Source of the DNA: Chryseolinea sp. H1M3-3
Lineage (GTDB): Bacteria > Bacteroidota > Bacteroidia > Cytophagales > Cyclobacteriaceae
DNA length: 64,000 bases
NCBI RefSeq assembly: GCF_029360725.1
Contig: NZ_JARKMY010000001.1
Coordinates: 1 to 64,000, forward strand
Direction: 5' to 3'
Shown: positions 50,973 to 63,006 of the stretch, piece by piece
Layout: each line of letters starts with the position of its first letter
How positions within the stretch are numbered: the stretch's first letter is position 1
Program-made: the position numbers and the translations under genes
The notes under the pieces: generated by a model
What the model was told of the DNA's origin: nothing
Databases searched by the model: none
What the model saw: only the letters and a program-made list of their open reading frames with translations

Positions 50973-52901
50973 ATGAAATTAAGATTTTTCTTAACGACAG
51001 CTATCTTACTCACTTTTGAGTGGACAGTTGCATCACATGGGTTTCAGAGATCTGCGTCTAACAAAACAACTTCGGGAGAATTTATTATCGAACCACCCAC
51101 CCTGATTTGCGCCGGGTTTGAATGGAGGATCAGCGATGATGACAATCGTAATGCGCGTGTGCAGGTTTCATTTAGAAAAAAAGGGGCGACCGCCTGGCAA
51201 AAAGGATTACCCTTGCTGAGAATTGGTGGGGAAAAGATTTACGGACATGAACAACCCTGGGTACATACTACGGAAAACATGTTCGCCGGAAGTATTTTCA
51301 ATCTTGAAGAAAATTCAAATTACGAATGTCGATTTCAGTTGACAGATCCGGATGGAGTTACAGGACAAAGTGAACATATTGTTTCAATCAAGACAAAGGC
51401 TGAGCCTGTACCCTATACAGGCGGAAAAGTTTTTCACGTGTATCCACCGGGTTATCGTGGTCACAAGGAAGTCCCCGCGTTTACAGGATTAAACGAAGCT
51501 TACTATGGAGGAGGGAATACTGGTGATTGGTGGAACGTTCCGGAACCGCGTGTTCAACCCGGCGATGTAATTTTAATGCACGCCGGCAGATATAAAGGTA
51601 ACCGTCTGAAATATGCAGATTCCCTGGCACTTGATTTCCATGGCGCCTACGTGCTGACTCAAAAGGGTACGCCAGAAAAACCAATTGTTATCAAAGCCGC
51701 AGGCGATGGAGAAGTAATATTCGATGGCGATGGGGCATACAGATTGTTTGATGTAATGGCTGCAGACTATCATTATTTCGAAGGCCTGACCATTCGAAAC
51801 ACAGATATCGCTTTTTATGCCGGACTTAAACGTGTCATGGGATGTAGCGGCCTGACAGTGAAGAATTGTAAAATGGAAAACATCGGTATGGGGGTGGTAA
51901 CTTATAACGCCGACTCAAAAGACTTTTACATTGCCGATAACGTAATGGTTGGACGTCATGATCCGGATACGCTTGTAGGTTGGTATGGACTTGAAAAACC
52001 ATCTCCTCTAACTTCTTACTATGCCATTAAAGTGTACGGTCAAAGTCATGTGGTTTGCCACAACGCTATATTGTTTTTCCATGATGGCATTTGCGTAGAT
52101 ACACATGGTTTACCCGAGGCCGGTAAACCTAAATGTGTCTCCATTGACTTTTACAGGAATGACATCTTCAATATGGCTGACGATTTCATTGAGGCGGATG
52201 GAGGCGTTCACAATATAAGAGTTTTTGAAAACCGTGGTTTTAATTCATATCATTCTGCGTTAAGCGCACAACCTATCTTTGGAGGGCCCGTATATTTTTT
52301 CAAGAACATTTGCTACAACGTACCGGGCACTGCATTAAAATACACCGTGCGCCCTTCCGGGATATTTACCTATCAGAATACATTTGTCGCTGATGTAGCC
52401 ATTACCAATTTCTCAAACGGACATTTCAGAAATAATCTATTTATCGGCCCCGATGATAACCGCCATGCACTGAGTGCTACCACATTTACCCGCTATTCTT
52501 CGATGGATTATAATGGCTATCGGAAAAAAAAGCACGGAGGAATGAAATACCGCTGGCGTTATCCGCATTTGGATTCTTTAAACCATGCCGATGAAAAACA
52601 ACTCACAACCTTCGAGTTCACATCACTGAAAGAATTTAGTAAGAAAACACAACATGAAATACATGGTGTGGAATTGGAAGATGATGTATTTGCCCATGTG
52701 CCGCTACCTGACGTTACTAACAAAGGGCATGTCTATCCAGTAAACGGATTTGATTTTAGTTTGAAACCTTCAAGTAAAGCAGTTGACGCCGGTTGTGTTC
52801 TCCATAATATAAACGACAATTATTCTGGTAAAGCACCTGACTTAGGAGCGTTGGAATTAGGGGCGACACCACCACAATACGGACCCAGAATGAAAAAATA
52901 A
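50973..52901 (+). CDS. Secreted right-handed parallel beta-helix protein
   Basis: 642 residues with a signal peptide (residues 1-21). About 35-150 is a fibronectin-III/Ig-like domain (TLICAGFEWRISDDDNRNARVQVSFRK). The rest is a parallel beta-helix typical of pectate-lyase/polysaccharide-lyase-like and glycosidase proteins: PGDVILMHAGRYKG, KPIVIKAAGDGEVIFDGDG, YHYFEGLTIRNTDIAFYAG, LTVKNCKMENIGMG, AKVYGQSHVVCHNAI-type coils. No CAZy family is clear by eye. It would bind or cleave a polysaccharide at the cell surface. It stands upstream of a zinc peptidase gene on the same strand. Confidence 0.8.
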   Translation: MKLRFFLTTAILLTFEWTVASHGFQRSASNKTTSGEFIIEPPTLICAGFEWRISDDDNRNARVQVSFRKKGATAWQKGLPLLRIGGEKIYGHEQPWVHTTENMFAGSIFNLEENSNYECRFQLTDPDGVTGQSEHIVSIKTKAEPVPYTGGKVFHVYPPGYRGHKEVPAFTGLNEAYYGGGNTGDWWNVPEPRVQPGDVILMHAGRYKGNRLKYADSLALDFHGAYVLTQKGTPEKPIVIKAAGDGEVIFDGDGAYRLFDVMAADYHYFEGLTIRNTDIAFYAGLKRVMGCSGLTVKNCKMENIGMGVVTYNADSKDFYIADNVMVGRHDPDTLVGWYGLEKPSPLTSYYAIKVYGQSHVVCHNAILFFHDGICVDTHGLPEAGKPKCVSIDFYRNDIFNMADDFIEADGGVHNIRVFENRGFNSYHSALSAQPIFGGPVYFFKNICYNVPGTALKYTVRPSGIFTYQNTFVADVAITNFSNGHFRNNLFIGPDDNRHALSATTFTRYSSMDYNGYRKKKHGGMKYRWRYPHLDSLNHADEKQLTTFEFTSLKEFSKKTQHEIHGVELEDDVFAHVPLPDVTNKGHVYPVNGFDFSLKPSSKAVDAGCVLHNINDNYSGKAPDLGALELGATPPQYGPRMKK

Positions 52902-52956
52902 TTCATCTTCAAAAATTCAACTTATTAGACTTGAGCATGTCGAAAAACTAAAATAA

Positions 52957-53685
52957 ATGAAACGGGTAGGTCAGTTCATTCTAATCATTATCATTTCCAT
53001 TTCGGTACTTGCAGTCGCCGTCATTGTTCAAACGGTGGATCCTGCACAAAAAGATACTAACGTTTCAACATATGTTTTTAGGGACACTCTTGCAAACCAC
53101 ATCTACAATCTTGACAGCCTAAAAGCAATCATTGGAGAAAATAAAGGGCTTCCCGAAGGATTTGAAGTCGCGGCAGCCATTGCATATTCTGCCTATCCAG
53201 AACTAAAAGATGTTAAGATCGACATGATACTCACGCAAGAAGGCGCGCCGATGGAGTCGACTGTAAATGTCTGGACGCTGCTGGGGCCACGGACGGGAAG
53301 GCATTATTTAATTTTATTGAACGATGCGCAAGGCTCCTACTTTAATCCCATTCTGCTACGCTCACTTCCCTTTGATGCACAGGTTGGCATTCTCGCGCAT
53401 GAACTCGGTCATGTCGTTTATTATCACCAATTAAACTTGCTCGCCTTTGGCAAATGGGGACTCAGTTATCTGCGTGATGATGAGTTTCGCGCTATACACG
53501 AACGAACCACTGATCTGATGCCGGTGTATCACGGACTTGGCAGCCAGATTTATCAATATGCCTATTTCGTTCGCAACGACCCCAGCTGCAAGGAATTCTA
53601 TCAGCAGGGAAAAAATTTTATGGACAAGTATTATTTGACTGATAAGGAGTTGTTAGCAGAAATCAAGAATGAAATCTCGGACTAA
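52957..53685 (+). CDS. Membrane-anchored zinc metallopeptidase (HExxH)
   Basis: A 242-residue protein with one N-terminal membrane segment (ILIIIISISVLAVAVIV). The metal site is ILAHELGHVVYYHQ (HELGH, near residues 147-151), and FRAIHERTTDLM downstream offers the third ligand (Glu) as in M48-like enzymes. The catalytic part faces the periplasm. Substrate unknown. It lies 55 bases after the beta-helix gene, which may be co-transcribed, and converges with the pirin-like gene. Confidence 0.75.
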   Translation: MKRVGQFILIIIISISVLAVAVIVQTVDPAQKDTNVSTYVFRDTLANHIYNLDSLKAIIGENKGLPEGFEVAAAIAYSAYPELKDVKIDMILTQEGAPMESTVNVWTLLGPRTGRHYLILLNDAQGSYFNPILLRSLPFDAQVGILAHELGHVVYYHQLNLLAFGKWGLSYLRDDEFRAIHERTTDLMPVYHGLGSQIYQYAYFVRNDPSCKEFYQQGKNFMDKYYLTDKELLAEIKNEISD

Positions 53686-53728
53686 ATTAAAGGTCATTAG
53701 GAAAAGTAAATACACTGGACCGTTACTA

Positions 53729-54411
53729 CTAAGACAATTCAAAAAGCAGCAGAATTGCATCATTTGAAAGTGCTTCAAATTCAAGTTCTGACACATTCGA
53801 CAGGCTGAGTCCATCCCTTTGCTCCAGAAGTCTGTTCTGAAATTCGAACGCGCCTTCCAGTACAAAAGCAAACACATGTCGCCTGCAGAATGCGGTTTTA
53901 AAAGTACAATGGTGACGTCCCGAGAATTTTCCGATATGGCAACTTACCGTGGAGATGTAGAAATATTAATTAGTGAATTTTTTGACGCATCCAAGTCAAA
54001 TGTGGAATATATTGATTGCTCATCAACGGTTCCATGAGTTGAGAACCAGCAACAAATAAAATTGATAGGTTCATTTTGAAACTCGTTGATTATGTTCAGG
54101 ACTGAAGCCTTTTTCAAATAAAGTAAAACACGCTGTCCGACGTCAACAAAATGTTCCACAGCCTCATTTCCAACTTTATAATTAAAGCCACCAATCACGG
54201 GTAACAAAAAGATTAAATGATTATCAGGGAGGAAATAGGTTAAAGTTCCTTGTTGCATTAAAGTCTCGTCATTGCATACGGTCAGATTTCTGAATGGGCG
54301 CCTGTAATCGCGATGATACGTTCCGAAATTAAAAGCATGAAGACTCCGATGGGTTGGAGAATGTGTACCTCCCCTTTGGCCAGCAAGATATATTACAGCT
54401 TCAGGCTCCAT
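53729..54411 (-). pseudogene. Pirin-like cupin protein, broken by one frameshift
   Basis: The first frame (54411 down to 53944, 155 residues) has pirin-like features: IYLAGQRGGTHSPTHRSLHAFNFGTYH, CNDETLMQQG and the first cupin (NHLIFLLPVIGGFNY). It stops after a short tail, but the next frame on the same strand continues with IGKFSG, then VFAFVLEGAFEFQNRLLEQRDGL and SELEFEALSNDAILLLFEL, the second cupin, ending at 53729. One extra base near 53955-53965 would restore about 227 residues. A sequencing error or a real pseudogene are both possible. Pirins are iron-binding bicupins with quercetinase-type or regulatory roles. The family assignment rests on my memory of Bacteroidota pirin-like proteins. 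Confidence 0.7.
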
Positions 54412-54440
54412 GTTAAAAAGTACGCTAATGTTTCATACCA

Positions 54441-55151
54441 TTAAGCACTTACGATAATCGTATGCGAAAGAACATAACCATCCGCTACATTTCCTGCGAT
54501 TGTCGACATTTGATTCGCCAATGAATCGGAGAAGACGTTATCTACAGCATTTGAAGTGTCCTGTTTTCCTTTTTTATAAAACTGCGTTGCAGTTGTATAT
54601 ACTGTATCACAAACATCCGTAGGAAAGGCAATTTGAGTTACCAATAAAGACTTGCCCGTTGCATCGTAGACATGGACGTGAATGTGAGGAGCCCTTCCAC
54701 TGTACCAGCCCGGAAAAATGCTTTTGAATGAAATCAATCCATTGGTGTCACTGCTTTGACGACCTCTTAGAAAATGCACGCCTTGTAAATTAAGGGACTG
54801 CATACCGGTTCCTCCATATTCTGAATAATAGCCATCCTTATCACAATGCCATATATCAACAATAGCATCGGAAAGAGCCGCACAATTATTATTTTTATTT
54901 TGGATGGTAATATGGATTTGCATTTCTATTCCAGTTCTGTCCGATCGGATATCGGTCATCACCAGACTTGACGGGCTTTTTGTAGGAAACGGTCCTGCAG
55001 TTTCAGATGGTGACACGGTACATGATCCTGAGCCTGTGGAACTCGCATCTGTAACAGGAATTGGATCAACATTCTCATTGCCACATGCCGCAACAAAAGG
55101 GGCTACGAGACTACTCAAGCCCAATCGTTTAATAAATTCTTTCCTTTGCAT
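54441..55151 (-). CDS. Secreted intradiol ring-cleavage dioxygenase-like lipoprotein
   Basis: I start at the ATG at 55151, giving MQRKEFIKRLGLSSLVAPFVAACG, a Tat/lipoprotein-type signal with lipobox AAC; a frame from 55193 adds 14 less likely residues. The body has the intradiol signature: ETAGPFPTKSPSS, IVDIWHCDKDGYYSEYGG, then FPGWYSGRAPHIHVHV. Tyr and His residues in these motifs are the usual Fe(III) ligands (Tyr-Tyr-His-His). The family cleaves catechol or protocatechuate rings; exported forms are common in Bacteroidota and may act on aromatic or lignin-related compounds. About 240 residues. Confidence 0.85.
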   Translation of the reverse strand: MQRKEFIKRLGLSSLVAPFVAACGNENVDPIPVTDASSTGSGSCTVSPSETAGPFPTKSPSSLVMTDIRSDRTGIEMQIHITIQNKNNNCAALSDAIVDIWHCDKDGYYSEYGGTGMQSLNLQGVHFLRGRQSSDTNGLISFKSIFPGWYSGRAPHIHVHVYDATGKSLLVTQIAFPTDVCDTVYTTATQFYKKGKQDTSNAVDNVFSDSLANQMSTIAGNVADGYVLSHTIIVSA

Positions 55152-55438
55152 AAATAAAATTGATTTCAGAAGATTTACAATGTAACGCATCAAGGAGTGT
55201 TACATTTTATAAATGAAAGATTTTGCGACAAACGCCGGTTATTATGCGAGCAATGACCCAAAAAGAATTCTTTCCAAGCCTGGTTGAGTCATTTTATCCC
55301 CACCCATCGATGTTACATTGCGGAATTTTCAAAAAGATACAAGCTGTTAGAAATTAGAACTTGTTACTTACTACAACTCTTGACGATGTCGCCGTTTAGA
55401 ACGGATGAATAAACTGGTATATTGATCTTTGTTTCTTA

Positions 55439-56755
55439 ATGATGGAAATATTTAAATTTTATCCGCAGAAAATAAATGCTGCCCATAGGCAATTACCCAT
55501 AAAGACGATAAAGCTTAAATTCATTGTCAGTGTATTTTTAAGTGTAGGCATTGCATTCAACTTAACTGCGCAGGTCCAAGAGAAAAAACCAAAAGCTGTC
55601 TTTGTAATTCTGGACGGCGTTCCCGCTGATGTCATTGAGAAATTGGCGCTCCCGACCTTCGGCGAAATTGCAAAGACCGGCGGATTTGCGCGCGCTTACG
55701 TCGGCGGGGTGAAAGGCACATACAACGAAACGCCTACCATCTCAGCACCCGGCTATATTTCTTTGCTCTCTGGAACATGGGCTCATAAGCACAACGTCTG
55801 GGATAATGATATTTCCCAACCTAACTATCACTACTGGAACATTTTTCGCATTGCTGAAACAGTTAATCCAAAAATTCAAACTGCCATTTTTTCTACATGG
55901 TTGGATAACCGAACAAAATTAATTGGCGAGGGACTTGAACAGGCAGGATCAGTAACGCTCGATTATAAGTTTGACGGCCTTGAACATGACACGATAAGAT
56001 ATCCACACAATAAAGATGCAAGCCATATCCTTAAAATTGATGAGGCCGTTTGTGATGAGGCCGCACGATTCATCCTAAATAACGCGCCGGATCTTTCGTG
56101 GATCTATCTGGAATACACGGACGACATGGGTCACCGTTTTGGAGATAGCCGTCAGTTCTATGATGCCGTAAAAAATGCAGATGCTCAACTAAAAAAGATT
56201 TGGGAATCGATTAAAGTCCGCGAAGAAAAATTTAACGAAGATTGGCTCCTAATTATTACTACTGACCACGGACGTGATGCTGTCGAAGGTAAAAATCATG
56301 GTGGACAATCAGAACGTGAACGCACAACGTGGATCACCACCAACAGTAAAAAGTTAAATGACCGTTTCAAACAAAATCCTGCTATTGTTGATATACTGCC
56401 ATCGATATGCAATCATTTACAATTGCCGATACCTGACACCATAAGTCGGGAATTAGACGGTGTTCCATTCATAGGCACAGCTGATTTTTCAAACCTTTCG
56501 GCGACGTTGAAAGAGCATGTTATCACTGTCAAATGGAAAAGCTTTAGCGAGCTTAATACTGACAAGGCAGAGATTTTTTTTGCCGATAAAAATAATTTCA
56601 AGAGCGGTGGAAGTGATAGTTATAAAAAAGCCGGCGAGGTTTCTATTCACGAAGAAGAATTTACGTTCAGCGTTCCAACCAACTCCGGGTATTTTAAAGT
56701 GTTGCTCAAGGGACCTCATCACTATTCCAATGTGTGGATCTCAGCTAGCCCTTAG
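55439..56755 (+). CDS. Exported alkaline-phosphatase-superfamily phosphodiesterase (NPP/PglZ-like)
   Basis: 438 residues. A long N-terminus precedes a hydrophobic signal segment (FIVSVFLSVGIAFNLTAQ). KAVFVILDGVPADVIE holds the first metal Asp, NETPTISAPGYISLLSG the nucleophilic Thr, LEYTDDMGHRFGD the Asp/His pair, and IITTDHGRDAVEGKNHGG the Asp-His and distal His. This is the set of metal ligands of nucleotide pyrophosphatase/phosphodiesterase-type enzymes. A C-terminal Ig-like domain (about 360-438) follows. It hydrolyses phosphodiesters, possibly nucleotides, in the periplasm or outside. A strong terminator follows. Confidence 0.88.
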   Translation: MMEIFKFYPQKINAAHRQLPIKTIKLKFIVSVFLSVGIAFNLTAQVQEKKPKAVFVILDGVPADVIEKLALPTFGEIAKTGGFARAYVGGVKGTYNETPTISAPGYISLLSGTWAHKHNVWDNDISQPNYHYWNIFRIAETVNPKIQTAIFSTWLDNRTKLIGEGLEQAGSVTLDYKFDGLEHDTIRYPHNKDASHILKIDEAVCDEAARFILNNAPDLSWIYLEYTDDMGHRFGDSRQFYDAVKNADAQLKKIWESIKVREEKFNEDWLLIITTDHGRDAVEGKNHGGQSERERTTWITTNSKKLNDRFKQNPAIVDILPSICNHLQLPIPDTISRELDGVPFIGTADFSNLSATLKEHVITVKWKSFSELNTDKAEIFFADKNNFKSGGSDSYKKAGEVSIHEEEFTFSVPTNSGYFKVLLKGPHHYSNVWISASP

Positions 56756-56797
56756 CAGGCAGTGTTTCTGGTACCAGGAAATAGATCTTGCATAGTA

Positions 56798-56842
56798 GGA
56801 TGGTCAAACCAGATCTGATTGGGTTTGACCATCCTTTTATTT
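56798..56842 (+). terminator. Intrinsic terminator after the phosphodiesterase gene
   Basis: A 13-base perfect stem (GGATGGTCAAACC, 56798-56810; GGTTTGACCATCC, 56822-56834) with an 11-base loop is followed by TTTTATTT. It lies between convergent genes and separates the phosphodiesterase from the esterase operon on the other strand. Confidence 0.85.
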
Positions 56843-56846
56843 CACT

Positions 56847-58772
<1,926 letters not shown>

Positions 58773-58815
58773 TTAATTATACTCGGTTTGCAAACTTGTT
58801 GTTTGTTACGAAGGA

Positions 58816-59891
58816 TCATTTGAATAATTGCGCAAGGCTGTTGGCGAGAAACAATTTGCAATTCATCCAGGTATGGCCGCCAGGTACTATCAAAGTCTCC
58901 AGCTTCAGATTCTTTTCTTTGAACATCGCGATATTTTGTTTTACACTTTCGTAGAGAAAATCTTCGGTCCCCACGCTAATGGTAAACAACTTCAATTGTT
59001 TATTCATCGCTGCGGCATCAGGTGTCCAATCAGAGAAATTTTTTCGAAACTCGTCGGTCGCCGTATAGGGCGCATACGAACACACATAGGCAAACTTATC
59101 TGGATGGGTTAACCCGATATTTAATGTTTGTCCACCTCCTACAGAAAACCCGGCGACCGCTCTGCCTTTACTCTCCCGAATCACCGGATATTTCGATTCA
59201 ATAAATGGTATAATATCCTGGATAACATCTACCGTAAATTGCTCCATAGGCTTAGGCCGTACGTTGCCGTAGGGCATCACGATGATCATGGGTACTGCTT
59301 TTTTTTGCGCGATAAGATTATCAGCAATCAGATTCGCGCGCCCAACTTTAGTCCATGTTTCCTCGGTGTCTGAACCACCATGGATGAGATACAGGACAGG
59401 ATATTTGGTCTTACCCGCGGGATTAAATCCGGGGGGCGTGTATACCAGTACCGTACGCGTGCTACCGAGCGTTCCTGATTTATAATATTCATAGCTGATT
59501 TTTCCGTGAGGCACATTCTGCAATGAATGTATCAGCGGTTTGTCACCAGGGACTTCCAGGATACTTCTCTTGAATCGTTCATTTGCAAAGATGTGGGTGT
59601 TATTCGGGTCTGCTGTCTGTACACTATCAACCCAAAAGCTATAAGGGTAAATATCGGGTTTAATAGATTGTATTGTAACGCTCCAAATCCCAGAGGTGTC
59701 CTTCTTCATGGGAACCGGGGCAGACAAAAATTCTCCGCTTACGGATACCTTTTGAGCCTGCGGGAAAAGTATCTGAAAGTAACGCTATGATCGGCATGAA
59801 CATCTGGTGAACTGATGGCTGGAGGTCTTTGTGCGGAAACCGTAATAGTGGTCAGTGCCAACATCATTAATGTGTAAAAAAGTCGGTTCAT
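58816..59891 (-). CDS. CE1-type carbohydrate esterase, apparent single-base frameshift near the N-terminus
   Basis: From 59727 a 303-residue frame encodes the complete catalytic domain: E-set strand (KKDTSGIWSVTIQSIKPDIYPYSF), VLVYTPPGFNPAGKTKYPVLYLIHGG, AVAGFSVGGGQ (nucleophile Ser in GFSVGG) and VPGGHTWMN, with a final LAQLFK. No signal peptide is in this frame, but upstream in another frame, from an ATG at 59891, there is a good one (MNRLFYTLMMLALTTITVSAQ) continuing VTFRYFS. Loss of one C in the CCC run at about 59772-59778 explains the break; with it restored the protein is about 358 residues and matches the 391-residue paralogue at 60090. Likely functional in nature or a very recent pseudogene. 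Confidence 0.85.
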
Positions 59892-60089
59892 TGTATTTCA
59901 ATTATCTTGTTGTCAAAAATTTTTGTGTGCGAGTTGATAAATCAGGCTGCTTGCTCAGTATTGCTTGACGCTATGGTGCTGTGAGTTTTCAAAAGATCCA
60001 CGCTGTTCAAGTATCCTATTGTCACGTGTCGTTTTTCTTTCGCTCGTGGTTACTAAAGCCGCCAATTATCACCCATGGCAAAAGGGCAC

Positions 60090-61265
60090 TTATTTAAAAA
60101 GTAATTGTGCCGTTTCGGAAAGGTATTTTTTTGTATTCATCCAGGTATGTCCGCCTGACGTAATGCGACTTTTGTAGTTTACCCCTTTTGCTTTCAGGAA
60201 GTCCATAAATTCTACAGTAGAATTGTACAAGAAGTCTTCATTACCAACCCCTATCCAAAATAATTTTAGTTGTTGATTTGTATTGGCTGCGTTTTCGTAG
60301 ATGGATCTGTAATCGCGTTCCATTTCATTGGAAGACAAATACGAAGCGTAACAACATATCCATGCAAATTTATCCATGTTACCAAACGCCGATCGCAGTG
60401 TTTGCCCTCCTCCACGCGAAAAGCCTCCGATCGCACGACTTTCGCGCGTTTGGATCGCCCGGTAATTTTTTTCGACATAAGGGACAATATTATTGACAAG
60501 ATCATTTTCGAAGTCCTTTGCCCTCTTAAGGGCATCGGCGCTTTCCCGGCCCATTGGATCGGCTGGTTTAGGCGCGCCTGTTTGTGCTGCAATCCTTGCA
60601 GCGACATTTCCGTAAGGCATTACGATGATCATAGGTCTGGCTTTACCTTCGGCGATCAGGTTGTCTAAAATAAAATTTGTGCGACCTACTTTAAACCATG
60701 TTTCTTCCGTGTCCGTTGTGCCGCTGATCAGGTAGAAGACAGGATAACTTTTTGATTGGTCTTTATCATAACCTGGAGGTGTATAGATGACGAGCGATCC
60801 TGTTGTCTTTTCTGAAGATGGGTAGTACTCGTATGTAACTGTGCCGTGCGGAACATCTTTAACTGCGTGAACTAACGGTGGGTCTGCTGGTACATCCACA
60901 AGGCTTGCTTTAAAACGCTCATTTGGAAAAAAGGCGACATTCGCAGGATCCATAACCGTTACACCATCTACGTTGAAACTGTATGGGTAGATGTCAGGGT
61001 CAATAGGACCAACAGTTACACTCCAAATACCGGATGTATCTTTAGCCATTGGCAGCTGTTCTTTTAAAAACTGCGCGCTTAATTTAACTTCGTTTGCCCG
61101 TGGGGCGAGATAACGAAACACAACCGTTTTGTCAGGATTCACCTGAGGTGAAATCACCAACGGTCCCCTTGGGGGCTGGCCCTTGACTGTTAATACACCG
61201 GCAAGCATTATCAAGCTAAGCAGCGCATTGGTCATTGATTTTTTCACATTGAATTCACATTTCAT
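60090..61265 (-). CDS. Secreted CE1-type carbohydrate esterase
   Basis: 391 residues, complete. Signal peptide ends near GVLTVKGQ (residues 1-30). An N-terminal E-set domain (FRYLAPRANEVKLSAQF, TSGIWSVTVGPIDPDIYPYSF) precedes the catalytic domain: [36 protein letters not shown] (Ser nucleophile; the expected G-x-S-x-G is GFSRG), and ITSGGHTWMNTKKYL with the catalytic His. It is a close paralogue of the gene at 58816-59891, with which it shares the E-set region. Probably a feruloyl or acetyl-xylan esterase. It lies between that gene and the GH43 genes on the same strand. Confidence 0.92.
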   Translation of the reverse strand: MKCEFNVKKSMTNALLSLIMLAGVLTVKGQPPRGPLVISPQVNPDKTVVFRYLAPRANEVKLSAQFLKEQLPMAKDTSGIWSVTVGPIDPDIYPYSFNVDGVTVMDPANVAFFPNERFKASLVDVPADPPLVHAVKDVPHGTVTYEYYPSSEKTTGSLVIYTPPGYDKDQSKSYPVFYLISGTTDTEETWFKVGRTNFILDNLIAEGKARPMIIVMPYGNVAARIAAQTGAPKPADPMGRESADALKRAKDFENDLVNNIVPYVEKNYRAIQTRESRAIGGFSRGGGQTLRSAFGNMDKFAWICCYASYLSSNEMERDYRSIYENAANTNQQLKLFWIGVGNEDFLYNSTVEFMDFLKAKGVNYKSRITSGGHTWMNTKKYLSETAQLLFK

Positions 61266-61395
61266 TGGCTTTTTATTTAGTTACGTTAATTGGGTATCCT
61301 TTTCATGCGGGGCGGCGTTGACGTCATTTACAACAAAACACGAGTCGTCTGGCCTAACAGTAACTGCGCGGACTGATTCCCTTTGCTAAAAGACG

Positions 61396-62961
61396 CTAAT
61401 GTCCCGATATCCGATTTTCGATGCGGAAGAAATCAAAGTCTGCAAAGCCACCAATATTTCTTGATGCGTAGTTAAACAGGCCGAACCTGTACCCCATAAA
61501 ATGTGGTAACGTGTAAGCCATGTGAAGCTGGGATCCAATGCGCGTCCACGATTTACCGTCATGGCTATAAAAAAAATCGGCTGTGTCCACCAGGTTTCTG
61601 AAGTTGCATTCAGTTTTGAGGTACACTGCATTCCTGGCGAGTGCTACACTTTCCACGTCGACAGGTTTTCCAGATTCAGCATTCACCATTACGATGGATT
61701 TAATTCCGTTGCTATACCGTACGCCTACCATCCCAAATTTTTTTTGAAGTAGCGCAAGGCCGGCAAAGTCGCCTTCCTTCATATTTGAAACATCCATGAA
61801 AGTGATGCCGGTACATTCCGGCCCAATGGTCCGCTGGGTTAATGTATTCCTTGCCAAAAAGAAAGATGTATCTATCCGACCCGTTGTAAGCCGAAGATAC
61901 CCTTTCCTATCGGTGAGTGACCAAAGGGAGTTGTCTGGATTATGGTTCCACTGCCAAACCAATGGCAACGGACGTTCACCATCCTTCCGATTAAATTCGT
62001 CTGATGCAACAATACCAGGGATCAACGTCTTATTTTCAGGTAGATTGAGCGTCTCTGGTACTTTCCCATCTACGCCTAACACAGGCCATCCATCAATCCA
62101 TTGTACCGGCACCAAATAGGGTATGCGTCCCACGGCACCGTAATCCCGAAATAAATAAGCGTACCAATTACCATCGGGTGTGTCTATAAGACCACCTTGC
62201 GCAACCCCCAGATCCTGCAACGCTACTTTACTTTCGTAAGGGCCTGTGATTTTATCAGCACGGTGAATAATAACAGTTCGCATACCACCCTTGGGCCACA
62301 CGATGTTGAATAAATAATACTTGCCGTTGATTTTAAACAGTTGAGAACCTTCCGAAGGAAGCATGATATTAGTCCCTGCCGCTGCGCTGGCATTTTCGAT
62401 AATAACTTGCTCAACGGTTCCTGCTTTTATACCGGATGCATCGCTATCGAGTTCAAGCAGCTTTAATTTGCCCGCGCCATAAATCATGTAAACGCGCCCA
62501 TCATCATCAAAGAATAGTGAGTGATCATGATAGGAGGGTTTAAAAGATAATGCTTTCCATGGGCCTTTCTCAATATCCTTTGTTGTAAAAATGTATGTCT
62601 TACCCGTTGTTTGGGCAAATGTAGTAACGTAGTATTGCCCTTTGTGATATCTAAGGCTGCTAGCCCACGAACCTCTCCCGTAAGTACTTTTTCCGTTATT
62701 AAGATTTAGTTCATCAACATTTGCTAAAGTATCGTAGGCATAATTAACAAGGTGCCAGTTGACCAGGTCATTTGATTTCATGATCGGCACCCCCGGGCTC
62801 ATATGCATGGTTGTGCTGCTCATGTAGTAAACATCACCCACACGAATCATAGCCATATCTGGAACATCGGCAAAAATAATTGGGTTGACAGCCTCCTTAA
62901 CCTGTGCGACAACGCAATAGTGAATCAGAATAAATGTGGCCAGTGTCGCAATGAATTTCAT
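61396..62961 (-). CDS. Secreted GH43 beta-xylosidase/arabinofuranosidase-like glycosidase
   Basis: 521 residues with signal peptide (1-19, CVVAQ). The five-bladed propeller of GH43 is shown by NPIIFADVPDMAMIRVGDVYYM (catalytic base Asp), a strand pair around YHDHSLFFDDDGRVYMIYG (Asp, pKa modulator) and NIMLPSEGSQLFKINGKYYLF (general acid Glu). About residues 320-521 form the C-terminal beta-sandwich typical of GH43 beta-xylosidases (LVWQWNHNPDNSLWSLTDRKGYLRL). It would release xylose or arabinose from xylan side chains at the cell surface or periplasm. Neighbouring CE1 esterases act on the same polymer. Confidence 0.92.
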   Translation of the reverse strand: MKFIATLATFILIHYCVVAQVKEAVNPIIFADVPDMAMIRVGDVYYMSSTTMHMSPGVPIMKSNDLVNWHLVNYAYDTLANVDELNLNNGKSTYGRGSWASSLRYHKGQYYVTTFAQTTGKTYIFTTKDIEKGPWKALSFKPSYHDHSLFFDDDGRVYMIYGAGKLKLLELDSDASGIKAGTVEQVIIENASAAAGTNIMLPSEGSQLFKINGKYYLFNIVWPKGGMRTVIIHRADKITGPYESKVALQDLGVAQGGLIDTPDGNWYAYLFRDYGAVGRIPYLVPVQWIDGWPVLGVDGKVPETLNLPENKTLIPGIVASDEFNRKDGERPLPLVWQWNHNPDNSLWSLTDRKGYLRLTTGRIDTSFFLARNTLTQRTIGPECTGITFMDVSNMKEGDFAGLALLQKKFGMVGVRYSNGIKSIVMVNAESGKPVDVESVALARNAVYLKTECNFRNLVDTADFFYSHDGKSWTRIGSQLHMAYTLPHFMGYRFGLFNYASRNIGGFADFDFFRIENRISGH

Positions 62962-63006
62962 ATTCCTTAGTCTATCTTACTCCAGTTGGAAACCTGGCAG
63001 CGCTCA

